Positions 34,470 to 46,793 of a DNA stretch of 64,000 nucleotides are shown in pieces. Within the stretch, counting starts at the first letter, position 1. Each line of letters starts with the position of its first letter. The stretch comes from Leptoclinus maculatus. Taxonomy: Eukaryota; Chordata; Actinopteri; Perciformes; Stichaeidae. The position numbers were made by a program, and so were the translations under genes. The stretch is taken from positions 12,367,640 to 12,431,639 of the forward strand of contig JAVDOI010000012.1 of the NCBI GenBank assembly GCA_032191485.1, written 5' to 3'. The notes beneath the pieces were generated by a model. The model was not told where the DNA came from, did not search any database, and was given only the letters and a program-made list of their open reading frames with translations.

Positions 34470-35870
34470 CTTGGCTCTTCGGGTATCCTTCCTCTTGACC
34501 ACCCTACAGTACGAGCGGAAGCAGGAGACAGGGGGCGTCCTGTTGACGTGCGGGTGGGCAACAATTTATCAAGGAGGCATTCTTTTTATAATAAAATATA
34601 TCTTAATTGGCAACTAAACCCAAACAACCACATGCTTTACAAACTGTGACACAAATCTAATCTTTATAACAACATGTGATTGTTGGCTTGTGATCATCCG
34701 ATCCAATGTAGAAAGTGTTTGCATGGATGTTTTCTTGTTTTTTAAAGGTGATGCGAGTGTCCATAAATCGTGTTTTACTGGTAGAAAAGTACCAGCAGGC
34801 CGCTAGGGAGAGCTTCATCCCAGCGTCTCATCCAAAAAGCGCATAAAGCATTTTGTTATGTTTCAATGAAAATAATCTCTTCATGACAACATACCGCCAC
34901 TTTAACAACCGTTGTATGATATACTAGAACCGCTCCTTTGCTTTTTATTATCTATTTGTGCTAAAAGTAGTACTAATACTTATACTAATTAAAGTCTATG
35001 TGCCATGAGCAACCGGAGGATACTGGAACTCATACTTTGAATGGATGAACGGGTACGGCAATAAAAGCATAAACTCACCAACAATCCCTGTCCACCCGAT
35101 CGATTTAAAATAACTTTTTATTATATTATATGTGTTATTCTAGTGTCTATGTAACATATACATCTCAGAATAGACAGACACGGCCACACCAACCTTCCCC
35201 TCCATTTTATACAGTAATGTCACCAGAAGTTCAGAGATTTGAATGACTGTGTGAATGATTTCCAAGCATATAGTGTCAAAAAATATTTATAACAAGCATG
35301 TGTTGCAAACATTGACAACAAGAGTAGTTTACTTACAATTTATAAGCTACTATCATTTCCAAAAAAGTCAACTTTAATCTGGAGGACAGCAAATGCCTCC
35401 TTTTCAAAAATAAACAACTTTTTAGACAGCACTATATAAACAAACAATACAATTAAATTTAGCAGAACAATTGATAGAGGGACTTTTCATGACAGCAAGA
35501 AAACAATAACAATTTTAATTTAAAAAGCCCAATCAGTATTTCTTTCACCACATTCACTTGAGTGTTTCTTTAAAAATGTAGCCCTCCATACAATCCTGGA
35601 TACGTTGTTTACGATGAGTACTATTACGCGTTGTTCCAATTTCTGGCATAAAGAAATATTCCTTTCAATCCAGCAGATTTCACAAAATATATGGGAATAA
35701 AAGGAGAGTCGTGCTGCCATAAATACCACCTTTATGAAACCTTTGCACCTACACAGTGCCAAATACATAATACAAAGCTATAAATAATAAGGTAGTATTA
35801 CAGGATTGGTGTATTTGATTGTGTTGCAATGTGCGTAGGTTTATATTTTTCTGGTAACACATTATGGGAA
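34470..35870. other. fkbp1a upstream region and gap
   Basis: Upstream of fkbp1a and downstream of the MFSD2-family gene. No exon seen. A minus-strand AATAAA at about 35117-35122 could end the MFSD2-family transcript. Confidence 0.45.
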
Positions 35871-35871
35871 A

Positions 35872-35958
35872 GTGACAAAGGAATAGTTTGATATTTTGGG
35901 AAACTATTTGCTTTCTTGGCGAGCAGAGAGGAGAAGATTGATACGCTGAATATGAAGC
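35872..35958 (+). repeat. Dispersed repeat abutting the MFSD2-family stop codon
   Basis: It reads AAGGAATAGTTTGATATTTT, GGGAAACTATTTGCTTTCTT, GGCGAGCAGAGAGGAGAAGA, TTGATACGCTGAATATGAAG. This is the head of a repeat that is very common in percomorph genomes. It starts 13 bp beyond the stop codon of the gene to its right, so the 3' untranslated region is repeat-derived. A second diverged copy lies at about 42330-42420. Confidence 0.6.
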
Positions 35959-35970
35959 TATGGTATCTGA

Positions 35971-38900
35971 CTATACCCATGTCTTTTTGGATCTCACATT
36001 TGACCTGCTAGAGGAAGGCCCAGGATAATTTCTCCCCAATTTCTCTTCTCCTGAGTGCTGGAGTGAGTTGAGTCTCTGCTTATGACACTGAGGATTTACA
36101 TTTGACTGGACAACCGATTTAGGCCTGCTGTATTCTCCAGAGGGGCTCTTTGATACATCTGAATGGACACACGGCTTAACTGAGCATATTCTATCACGAT
36201 TATAACAACCGGGTGAGGAATTTGACTTGTACAACATGTTGGTCTTTATGTTATCATGTGAAGTTGATGTCGCACTAGCATGGGGCTGCAGAATTAACGG
36301 CTGCTCTGCGTTTTCTCTCGGGTCCGATGACGGTGACGTAACTTCTGGGCTAGGTGAAGAATAAAAAGAAAAAAAAGAATGACTATAACGACCATAGAAT
36401 CAAAACATGTATATTACTATCAATTGGTTTTAGCTTTTTTCAGAAGTTTTTCAGAGAAATGTGAATTTTAATGAGATCTATACTATTAATCAGGAAAGAG
36501 TGATAACAACAGTCTTTGCATATACTGCCAAATCACAAAAGACCAACAGTTAATAAGAATAATAACTTATTCTGTAGCTATTTAATAACAGACACTGAAC
36601 CGCTTTGAGTTGCTGAAGGCATATTTTTGCAATAGCTAACCTCTCGGCTAGAAAATGAACAAGCATATCCCCCAAAATTACTATTTCATCTATATTGACT
36701 TGAAATGCAGTAGCAATGCTAACATATGCAAACAAACCAAAGATTCCAAACTCTGGAAAGTAACTTCACAGCTTGATATAACAGGGCTGCTATTTGAAAT
36801 CTAGACCCCTGACTGTGAACTTAAACTAACGGCTATGAAATATTTCTTTAGCCTGTTGGGAGCAGCAAAAACAAGTTGTGAACACAACATTGACATATCA
36901 TCACTTTTTACATTGATATGGTGAACTTATTAGCAACTATGGAGCAACATTATCATTAATTTAGAGACGAGTTTCTGTCCCCCTGATGAATGTAAGTCAG
37001 ATATTTGTTTTTCTTAATCTCTGATTTGGTCTTTACAGCTGTTGCTAAATGCTCGACTAAGTCTCTAACTGTGCCTGAAGTTTGGTTCTGAGCAGGTAGT
37101 GTGCAGTGGGTTTTCAGAGCTTTTTCAGTGAAAACAGCTGCCTGCTGGGGCTGAAAACGACGCTATGAGAGCAGTGAGAGTGAACAGTGAAGCTGTGGGT
37201 CGGACAGCTAAATAATAAGCTGAAACTCACTTTAAGCTTCACAAAGCCGAGGAGGGGAGCTGTAGAGTCGGGTGATAATACTCTGTAGGTTCATCACTAG
37301 TGACCACATTCTCATTGTCATTTAATACACTTTAAAGATGACATGTCAGGAGCCATTTGTGGCTTCCTCTTTTGAGAGGATAATTCACCCAAAAAGCCAC
37401 TTACTGAATTGTGGTCAGTTGTTCCTGATTCTGCAAACATCGCCTCTCATTGATCGGGTAGGAGTGAAAAAAGACCATCCCTATCAGCAAAAGTGCGATG
37501 GGAACCGGTGAGAACAGCACAATCAGAGCCGTCACCACTCCGTCCCCATGTTTACAGGCACCGGCTCTGTAGCCCACAAACCTGCAGACGAGGAGAAAAC
37601 CAAATGCGATGGTCCAACAGGCGTACATAACACATAAAGTGAGTGGCCGGAAGATTGACTCACTGTAATGTCATGGTTGAGATGCCAACAGACAGGCCGG
37701 CCGCCAGCTTACTGCAGAAGGCATAACAAGTGAAAAACATGGGCTCCATGTCTTTGCAGGAGGGGTGTCTCACAGCAAAGTCGTCCACCACATCTGGGAG
37801 CATAGACCTGATACAGACCAAGCCGACATATGTCATATGAAAACCGACCAGTCAACAAAAACTGATCATTGCTAGAATATTCATAAGCAGCCGGGGTCAG
37901 GTAGAGTCGTTGTGAATGATTCATGTGCACAACATTCAGTTCTGATACTGATTAGATCTGACAGGAAGTCTTGGAAAGGTTTTAGAACTGTGTGTCCTCG
38001 CTGGGCGCTGACTCACCAGGGTAGAAAGAACATGGTTGCCACACTGAATCCCATCAGAACGCACATAATCATGAAGACTGGCAGGTTACTGGGAACAGAG
38101 GCAACTATAATAACTGCTGGGATGAAGAGCTGAGAGAGACATGAACAGGCTTTATAGAAGAGATTGAAGGTGTGGAAAATTACTCTCATCATACAGATTA
38201 TTATACAGGGATATGTGTGATTTCTTACTGATATTCCGATGTAAAGTGTGGGCTTCTTTCCTATTCTCAGAAGAACCGTTTGCCACAGAGGAACTGCTAC
38301 TGAGGCAGAAACCTGCAAAAATATTGAGACCTTTTCATTTGAAACTTAAAATGACTCTCGTCTTGTAAATCGTTAGAAGGCTTTTGAAATAGTTCAGTTA
38401 CTGCATATATAAACATCTTGGTGAGCAGAGTGTGTGATTCCAGTTAGTTATTAGTTATTTTACCAGCAGAACCAGCAGGAGGTGCTGGAACTGGGCTCCC
38501 TGCCCAGCTGCATGGCTGCAGAAAAGTGCAAAATTACCCAGGGACATCTGAGATAAAAGAGATAAGGGACATGAAATACAAAAAAAATTATAATTATGGT
38601 TTAACCATTCCTCTTCTTCGAACCATTAAATACATGCATGCCTTTTAAAAATACATCTTATTAGCTTATTTTCATCAGAGCCGAGGTATGCAACACAGCC
38701 ACCATGAGCTCAAACTGCACCTGAAAAGCAAGTGTAATGAACACAAAGCCAAGCACCAGTCGTTGGAAAGGAATGTGACATATCAGCATCTTCAGCGAGG
38801 TCAAAAAGGACGGTCGTACTTTGTCATCACAGCAGAGAGGGGCTGCAAAAAAAACATAACGATATGTCAAGGAAAGGCGAGTATAGGGTATACAACGTGC

Positions 38901-41900
38901 TCATTTGCTTTGTATTGTATTGTGTATGTGGGTCATTCTACAGAAAGGGTCGAATAGTACAGATCTGCTGAAATGTATTCCTTGCATAGCAAAAACTTAT
39001 TAACTAACTTCTAAACTTAATGAATCCACAAACGTTGAGCTTAATGTATTTTTAATTAATTTTATATATTTCATAAAAAAATGCATGTGTGGTTTATTTG
39101 TCATTGGTGTTACCTATAATGTAAACAACATTAAAAATCGTTTTTTTCACAACAACCTGAAAATGTAGTTTAAGGCAGAGTAATGGAATGATAAAAAAAT
39201 CAAGAAGAAATATTTGATTCTTTTCATTTTTAATAAAACTGCCGACCTTTAAACAACATTGTAAGGATTTATTTGATTTGCAGTATCATTTTTTTCTGCC
39301 CCCCCCCCAAAAAAGAAGAGTATTCAAACAAAAATGGTTAAATACTACCTGGAAAATATCAACGTATCATTGCATCACCAATCGACACACAAACGATTGC
39401 TAGAAATGAAATACATCTATAATATCACATCACTGAAAACACATTTAACACCAGTGTTGCAATATAACAACAATGACATTCTTGACATGAGACAGTATTT
39501 TTCATCTAATTTCAATTCATGTTTCAAACAATTTATTAAAAAAATTCTATATAACTTGTTTTGAAGTTGTGGTGTTGCAAACAGTGTTGTCGGCCATGTT
39601 GTCCACATTTTTTGAATCTGAGAGACCATGTTTGTACAGTGTGTCAGCCATGAATTGAAGATTTCCATGAGTCTTACACTGGCATGTCTCTCTGTCCTGC
39701 TCATTTGGTTTGACAACCCAAAATGGTCTGTGTCTGCATAAGAAACAACCCTAAGCTCAGCTACAAACCTCACATGAAGGTTGTGCAATAAGTCACAAAG
39801 TAACCTTCTCTGCTTCTTGACCTTCTGTGCGGTGATTGTGTTGTTCCCCCCCGTTATCGGTCTATTGACGTCGTCTCTCAGGTAGAACTGTCTCACTGCG
39901 GTCCTTTTTCTTGAGGAGTCTTCACACCTGCTCCTCAGTTCTTTCCCAGCTTCGTACGAAAAGGCAAAGCTCTTCTGACACAGCGATTGGAAATTGTATC
40001 TTCCAATTTGTCTCTCTTTCTGAATTGAGGACAAAGCCCTTTTTGCCTTTGTCTCTCTGAAGGCTTTGCAATTTGCTCTCAAAAAGTCAGTGTTTTTTTT
40101 ATTGGAGAGATGACAGACTGATCTTGAAGTATTCTTTCTACTCTTGTGGCTTGACTCCCAGGACTCTCAGAATTTGCTGATTGCTGTTGTTTTGTGAAAC
40201 AGAAGTATCTCCTCTTGTATTTGTTACATTGTTTTGTGACCAGTTTTAGTTTCTCCTCCAATTCCTGGATTTTCCTTCGTCTCCTTTGGCCATTGCTTCT
40301 ACGGACATTTCTTGCTTGTTGTCATTGCCTGTCAAAAACATTGATGAAATACTGTACGTCAGAATATAAAATGAGTCTTATTTTGGAAATCTTTACTTTT
40401 TCTTTCTTTTGTTCAGGAGTGAAATGTGTCACCATTGTGGGAGGTCTGAAACCCACTTGTGACCAAACAAAATACTAGAGCCCATATAAGAAAGTGGGTG
40501 ATTGTATTTTATATGACCTTTTTTGTTACCTTGGGATGCTGGGTGATCTTTCGGGATAAGATTGGGGGGTCAAGACTGTCTGTGCTGCTCTCATCAGATG
40601 TCTATGTCTTGCTTGGTTATTAACACACCACGCCTTTCTCTGAGCTCTCCTTTCCCTTTCAGTTAGATCTCTTACTTTGTTCCTCTTTTGGGTCAGGATA
40701 TCATTGACATAACCGTAACACCGTTAAGTACACGTCAAGTACTCTGCTCGACGTGTAGGGTCTCCATCGCTCCGCTGCCTGTATAATCTTTGCTTTTCAG
40801 AAGCACTTAATTTCGCCATGCCTCACAAAAGGAAAAGTACAAAAGTCTAATTATACAAATAGACAATAATTTAAACTTTTTTCTTCTCCTCATGTCTTTT
40901 TGCAGGTTTTATGAGGCTCATTTATACAGGAGTGTTACTGGTGTCACACCATTGACTGGAACTCCAATGACAATATAGAGAAAATCTACAATTTTAACAA
41001 AATGGCTGCCATGTGTCAGACCACTTGTCAAAATCATTAAACTGTTCAATATATTCAGTTTTAATGTTCAGCTTTTAACCCCTGCGGCCAATAAATGAGT
41101 AACACAAATGACAGACTTAAAAGCTTCTCACATATATCATGATATTTCGAACAAATGAAGTAAGACATCTGACTTACCAAATGCCTTTGTCCACTGCACT
41201 TCCTCCAAGGACCTCTTGATCCAAGAAGAACCTCAAAGGGTCAGTGTAGTATTTCAAAATAAAAGTGTTTAGTGTAGCATGAACACCAAAGACATAATTT
41301 TGTGTGACTGGTATTTATTTGATATAGTTAATAATAATGAGCTATTTGAACGTGTTTTTTTTAACTGTCAATGTTCTATTTAATATATGTAATGTTCAAT
41401 TAATTTAATTATTGAATATGTACAATTCATGTGATTTTTAAGTTAACTTAAAGGATTTTGGTTGTCAGCACAAGTAAGTGACAGCACTTCCACCGTTTTT
41501 GTAGAATGACCCATGTATGTATCTATATATATCAATATCTATCTATGACTCACCCCGCTGCTCCTTCACCCCCAGGAAGAGAACCAGGCTGCTGAGGAAA
41601 AACAAGCCACCCATGATCAGAGCTGAGGTCAGGAAAGCCTTTTGCTGGGGAGCAAAATACACAAATTAAACAATTAAATATAAATAAAGCACAATATTAT
41701 GCTGCACATAAACAACCCCCCTTGAGGCATACAAACACACGTAAACAGTTGTTACTGCTTAAAATGTGTTATTCTGTTATTACTTTGCCTTAGGATCATG
41801 ACAAGGACCAGTTATTCCACTTTTAAGAATTGTTTTATAGCATTATTATCAACAGTTTAAAGATGATATATAAACCTTAAATATGGACAATGTTCCCTTT

Positions 41901-44900
41901 TGCCGAGATTTAGCTGACCTAGATGATAAGATTCCTGCCACTCATCAGTTTATTAGCTAACGTTAAATATGAAGCACGTGCTCGAGGCGGTTAGCTTATT
42001 AGCATAAAAATGGGAAAGCATAATATATATATATATATATATAAAATATGTCTTAATTAGTGAGGTTAATGTTGCTCTAATGTGGATTTTATTGCCAACA
42101 GGCATAGTCCGGCTAGCTACCTTGTTTTTATGCTAGTTTACACAAATTTTCACTGGCTCCAACGGTTAGTTTATTAGCATAAAAACTGGTGGAAAGCAGC
42201 TAGCCTGACTTTTGTAGGTGATAAAATCAACCTACTAGTACTTATTTATTGAGTGGTGGTGCAAAAGGCAGATTTCTTACCAACGGGCAGAGCTAGTTAG
42301 CGTAGTTTTATGCTAGGATACGCTAACTTAATTGTCACTGGCTCCAGCTTTCTATTCAATGTACAAATACGAGAGTGGTTGTATTTTCTCATGAAACATT
42401 AACTCTAGACTAATTCCTTACATGAAAGAAAGGGAACACACGCACACAGAGAATACACAACAAGGCCTATGTTGTGCTGATTACAGGGTAACAAGATACT
42501 CCTGGGACTACACGAGTACAATGCCAATGCAATGCTGCTGGGCTGCTACAGAAATATGAGTGTTATCTCATTCTCAGCCAGAGTGACCACTTTTATTTTC
42601 ACATTTTATCTACCGTTTCCTGAAGGGGTGCCGTTTGTGGGGAAGATGTGCCCTGGGGTATTGTTTCATGAGCCTGGCCCAGACGTTCACAGCTCTCTTG
42701 CTTTTCTTTGTTGTACACCGCTATAACTTGACCCTGCATTACAGAAGCCAACAGCATGGCCACCATCTTCACACACATTCCTGCCAAAGAAGGTCAGAGA
42801 AGGGGACAAGAACTGCAGTGGTGGAAGAAGTAAACTATTCAGATCCTTTACTTAAGTAAAAGTAGGCTACAGGGAAAATACTCCACTACAAGTCCTGTAT
42901 TCAAGACCGTACTTCAGTAAAAACATCAGCAGAAATTACTGCTTTAAGTAAAAGTACTCATTCTGCAGTAAATTGTTTCTGTCAGTGTTTTTTATATTAC
43001 GGTATGTTTTTGGATTACTATTACTGCTGCATTGACGTGTATGTTGCATTTAACTGCTGTGGATGTGCTTTTAACTACTTTATATGCTGTTGGGTAGATT
43101 CATCTACAGAAATGCTTCTGAAATGTGGTGTAGTACAATCATAAAGCTGCATAAAAGGGAAATACAAGTATCTCGAATTTGTATAGTATGGTGATGAATC
43201 TGAGGTCTACAGTCCTGGTCTACATGTTGTTCGACCTGGGAACAAGCATCTGAGATGATTGTGAGTATTGGTACTCTTACTGTAGGCCGTGGCAGAGTCC
43301 CTGTCTCTGTGATCTCCCCCTAGGAACATGTTGAGTGAGAGGTAGGGAACGTTGTAGCACTGTTAATGAACATCAGAAGACAACATGATACCAACTGACA
43401 GCACATGAGCCGTGTGAAACTCAGTAGCCATGGTGACACAGCTTGGAGCAAAGCGGCAACAGTGTCATGAGACTGGTAGGAAATTCTGTCACCATGGTGA
43501 CATGAGGAAGATGAAGAGGGAGGAAGTTTACCGAAGCACAAGATGGTGGATAGATGATTAAGAAATGTGTACAAGCAGCGGAAATAAGTGGTTGAAAAAA
43601 TAAAAGTAGCAGTATAACAATGTAAAACAATTCTTCATTCCAAGTAAGATTCCTGTGTTCAAAAGTGTACTTAATTAAAAGTACAACAGTTCTTCATGGA
43701 TTCAGCGTTTTGATACTTTCACAGTATTTATATAGCACTCAGACCTGCTTTAGAATAAAAAAAAAAAAAGATATGAAAATCTCACTTTTTTACAATATAG
43801 GACTATCGCAAACCATCTGAGAAGCTAAAAGGGGAAATCACTCTTTGGTGGAACTGCTAACAACTCATCTGTAACCTGTGACAAGAGGCCCAACTAGACA
43901 CTTTTTTGTCATTTGTATTGTACTTTATAAGGCTGTTATATGTCTTTTTTATTGTAAAATCTTAATTTGAAAAGTAACTATAAACTGCAGCTGTCAGATA
44001 AATGTAGTGGAGTCAAAAGTAAAGAAATTCCCTCTGAGATTTAGTGAAGTAGAAGCATAACGTATAGAATAAAATGGAAATATACAAGTGTAGTGCAAGT
44101 GTTACTGAGCGATAAGTGCCTGTAACACACTGACTTACACTCATGAGGGTCTCGAACAGGCAGGCCGCTGTGAGGAACCACAGCACGCCGAGACCCTGAG
44201 ACATTGAACCATGTGGCACATACCACAGCAGCAGATAGAACAGGATGCCAAACGGAGTAGAGAGAATCAGCCTGTGGGATGAACATCGTTGGCTCTATTG
44301 AGTACAGCGCCTGCAGATGAATCGTAGCCTAATTCAATATGAAGTGTGTTAAACATGCGGCTCCACCAACCAACCATGGCGTGAGTTTTCCGATGGGTGT
44401 CCAGTTACTGCAGCTCACCAGATATCCAACCAGAGGGTCGGTCACAGCATCCCAGGCCCGACTCACGAATTGAATCATGGAGACATAAGAGGCCTCCATC
44501 TGTAGAAATACTGAGGTATTTTATTTTGAAATTAAGAAAAGCACATATATCGTAAGGAATACAGATCATTTTAATGCGTATACCTGCACAACATCCAGGA
44601 GAAAAATCTGCAGGGAAATATTTAAAGCAGCTGTAGTAATCTGATTAGGGACCTCACCCACAGCATAACACACCTTCCTGGCCAGAGGAATCCCCCCCGA
44701 CCCCTGTGAAGACCAGAGTGAAGAACAGGTGGAGGGAAATATTTCTGTTTATTTAAAAAAAATAAAAAATCAGTTAAAAACATTTAGCCGTTTTGTGAAT
44801 ACACAGTTTTTCTGTTCACACTCTTGTCACACAACGAGAGTGTGGGTTGCAAAATGTTTAAAATTCAGATTTTAACTGAGATTTCTTCTGCTCACAATAG

Positions 44901-46252
44901 TCTCAATCTTTTTCCCTCTGAAGAGAAATCTGGTTTCTCCTGTGTCGGTTCAGTTACATTGCGAAAAGCTGCAGACATACAAAACTTTTGACTCTATAAT
45001 CAGTATGAAGTTACGTGAAAAGAGACACACCAGGTTGGTTCGCAGTGTTTCAAACCAAACAAGAATATTCTGTATGAAGTATGGAATATGGAAGAATATC
45101 ACAATGGGGGATGTGGATTTAACTCTATATGACCCGATGTAAATAATGTCAATGGTTTTCAACTTCTATTGTTTGAAGAGTTTTGAGAGGAAAAATCCTC
45201 CTGGAGCAGGCCTTTTCTGTTTTTCAAATAGCATCAATGGAAAATGTAGCTTTTCATTTCATTTCATCTCAAATCAGGCTTTTGCTTCTAATAATGCATC
45301 AATCCAGAAAACATATTGCTGAGGTGGTTGAATTTAAAAACACCATCATCTGTAGGTCACATCTGAGAGAGCAATACATGAAATAATAATGTTAGCTGAA
45401 GTATTACAAAAGACACCTACAAAATCTATTTGCCTATTTTGAATATGAATGCAAAAGTAGGGTAAAAACGAGAGGATACTTGGTAAGATATTTAAAGATA
45501 TTTAATTTGGGAAACTTACCCTCTGCTGACCTTCGCTGCATGAGTTTCTATCTGTGGTCTGTTGTAATAACCGACTCTTTAATGCCTGTACTTGATTCGC
45601 AAAAGTATCACGACAACTCATCCTTTGAAGTGAATACGAATAATTCCACATGCAGACCAACAGTTACAGTAGTACTCCTCCCACACACATCTGTATTCAA
45701 GTCCCACTTGTTTCACACTGAAATCTGGTTGAGCAACTCCTTCGTCTTTGAAAGTGTGGCGCTGTCATCCAGCCCACCTGCTCGTATCTGACAAGAAGAA
45801 TGAATGAACTGGCTCAACAAAGATTATTATGCGTCTGTTCCTAGACAAAACATGATTTATTAGTGAGGAATAATAATCATAATTTTACCTATTTGTTAGA
45901 ATTTTTTTATGGAGTTTGGCTGCAGGTTTTAAATGCCATGTATGTATATCCTTTAAAGATAAAATCAAAATACCTCCTACTGGTTCTACAGGTAAGATGC
46001 AGCTAACTGTAATCACACAAACTCTGCTCTCCTTGATGTTCATGAATGCAACATTTGGATATCTTTCTAAGAATTTTACAAGGGGCAACATTTTAAACAA
46101 AACTCATTTTAAAAATTTAAGTTTTACTATTTTCTAAGTAGCAGTTCCTACTTCTGAGATTGAGGCAAAGAGGCCACGGTTTTAATTGGACTATCATTCT
46201 CAGTAAGGACTGCTCTGACCTCTTGTGGAACAGCAGTGAAACTCTCCTCCAT
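35971..46252 (-). CDS. MFSD2-family lysolipid transporter
   Basis: Twelve-helix major-facilitator protein. Family members are sodium-dependent lysophosphatidylcholine (MFSD2A) or sphingosine-1-phosphate (MFSD2B) transporters of the plasma membrane. Exons, 5' to 3': tentative 46220-46252, then 44584-44703, 44375-44499, 44139-44271, 43281-43359, 42614-42780, 41554-41644, 38721-38842, 38464-38547, 38229-38312, 38017-38129, 37664-37807, 37405-37581 and 35971-36349, all in frame, about 616 residues. Diagnostic strings: KVCYAVGEVPNQ, RAWDAVTDPLVGYL, RDRDSATAYR, GNFALFCSHAAG, RIGKKPTLYIGIS, LPWSMLPDVVDDF and FVGYRAGACK. Similarity is split between MFSD2A and MFSD2B, so I leave the symbol open. The first exon (MEESFTAVPQE, donor GAG|GTCAGA) fits phase but is weak. 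The last exon adds about 126 residues not seen in mammals. Confidence 0.85.
36745..37320 (+). repeat. Dispersed repeat in MFSD2-family intron
   Basis: Phrases such as CTGTGAACTTAAACTAACGG, CTTTAGCCTGTTGGGAGCAG, GAAGTTTGGTTCTGAGCAGG, GCTGCCTGCTGGGGCTGAAA and GAACAGTGAAGCTGTGGGTC occur in this order in a repeat I recall from many percomorph introns. It fills much of the last intron. The family name is unknown to me. Confidence 0.5.
39400..40820 (-). pseudogene. Decayed transposon-type coding unit, family unnamed
   Basis: In a 2.7-kb intron of the MFSD2-family gene, minus strand. An ATG near 40819 opens MAKLSASEKQRLYRQRSDGD, then a stop interrupts (ACTTAACGG at about 40729), and the same frame goes on with RDLTERERRAQRKAW. 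A second block at 40079-40310 is Lys/Arg-rich and coiled-coil-like (RRRRKIQELEEKLKLVTKQC). A third at about 39730-40082 contains FYLRDDVNRPITGG and LLCDLLHNLHVRFVAE. After a frame change near 39735 the sequence goes on as RPFWVVKPNEQDRETCQCKT. These phrases belong to a protein type that I remember as multi-copy and uncharacterised in fish and invertebrate genomes. I cannot name the superfamily. At least one stop and two frame changes show it is dead. No terminal repeats were located. Confidence 0.6.
41960..42346. repeat. Diverged tandem duplication, ~185-bp unit
   Basis: Two units share in order TTAGCTTATTAGCATAAAAA / TTAGTTTATTAGCATAAAAA, then CCAACAGGCATAG / CCAACGGGCAGAG, then TTTTTATGCTAG / GTTTTATGCTAG and TCACTGGCTCC / TCACTGGCTCC. 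The offset between matched points is about 185 bp. A (TA)n tract at 42022-42043 lies in the first unit. Confidence 0.55.
42812..43130 (+). repeat. 5' half of an 'AAGTAAAAGTACT' dispersed repeat
   Basis: It starts GCAGTGGTGGAAGAAGTAAA, CTATTCAGATCCTTTACTTA, AAATACTCCACTACAAGTCC and TAAAAGTACTCATTCTGCAG, and proceeds to TATATGCTGTTGGGTAGATT. This is the front half of a repeat very common in spiny-rayed fish. The matching back half is at 43910-44105, beyond a coding exon of the MFSD2-family gene. Confidence 0.7.
43620..44105 (+). repeat. Second copy of the 'AAGTAAAAGTACT' repeat, with its 3' half
   Basis: A front-half fragment (about 43625-43700, CCTGTGTTCAAAAGTGTACT) is followed at 43910-44105 by the back half: AATTTGAAAAGTAACTATAA, CTGTCAGATAAATGTAGTGG, AAATTCCCTCTGAGATTTAG, GAAGTAGAAGCATAACGTAT, ATAAAATGGAAATATACAAG. 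Same orientation as the copy at 42812. Confidence 0.65.
44704..46219. other. Long first intron of the MFSD2-family gene
   Basis: AT rich. No exon in the correct phase was found other than the tentative one beyond it. Confidence 0.45.
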
Positions 46253-46793
46253 CAAATGAAGCCTGTTGATCCTGTTGATCCTGTTCTCCTCTCCCTGACA
46301 ATTTCATGATCAGCAAAAGAGAAAGCAAAAGCAATTTCACACATCACATACGTTTATAATGACTTGTAATATGGACCTAGACTCTTTGTTTTTATGGAGT
46401 TATAGGAGAGTTTGTGCTCCGATCCCTCTCAGGAGAAATGTGTCACTGTTGGGTTAAAACTGAAAGTAAATGAGTGAGCGCCAAAGAAGATGCTTCCATC
46501 ATTCAGTGTTTAATGCTGTTCATTTATGTGATCGTGACCAGAGATGACACTCTGACAGTGACTTCCCCATTATGAGACCCACAAACATTTTTCAATTTCT
46601 CTTCTGTTTTTCAATAATACAAATGTCATAACATTTCTAATTTTGTAAAATAGAAAACAAACAAACTTGGGAACAAAAGGGAAATGAATTACTTGGCAGA
46701 CAAATTGCTTCCATCACATCAGTTTAATCATGAGATCCCATCACTCCAATTTTGACATTTTTCTTCTAAATCTTATAGACATTTTCCACCATC

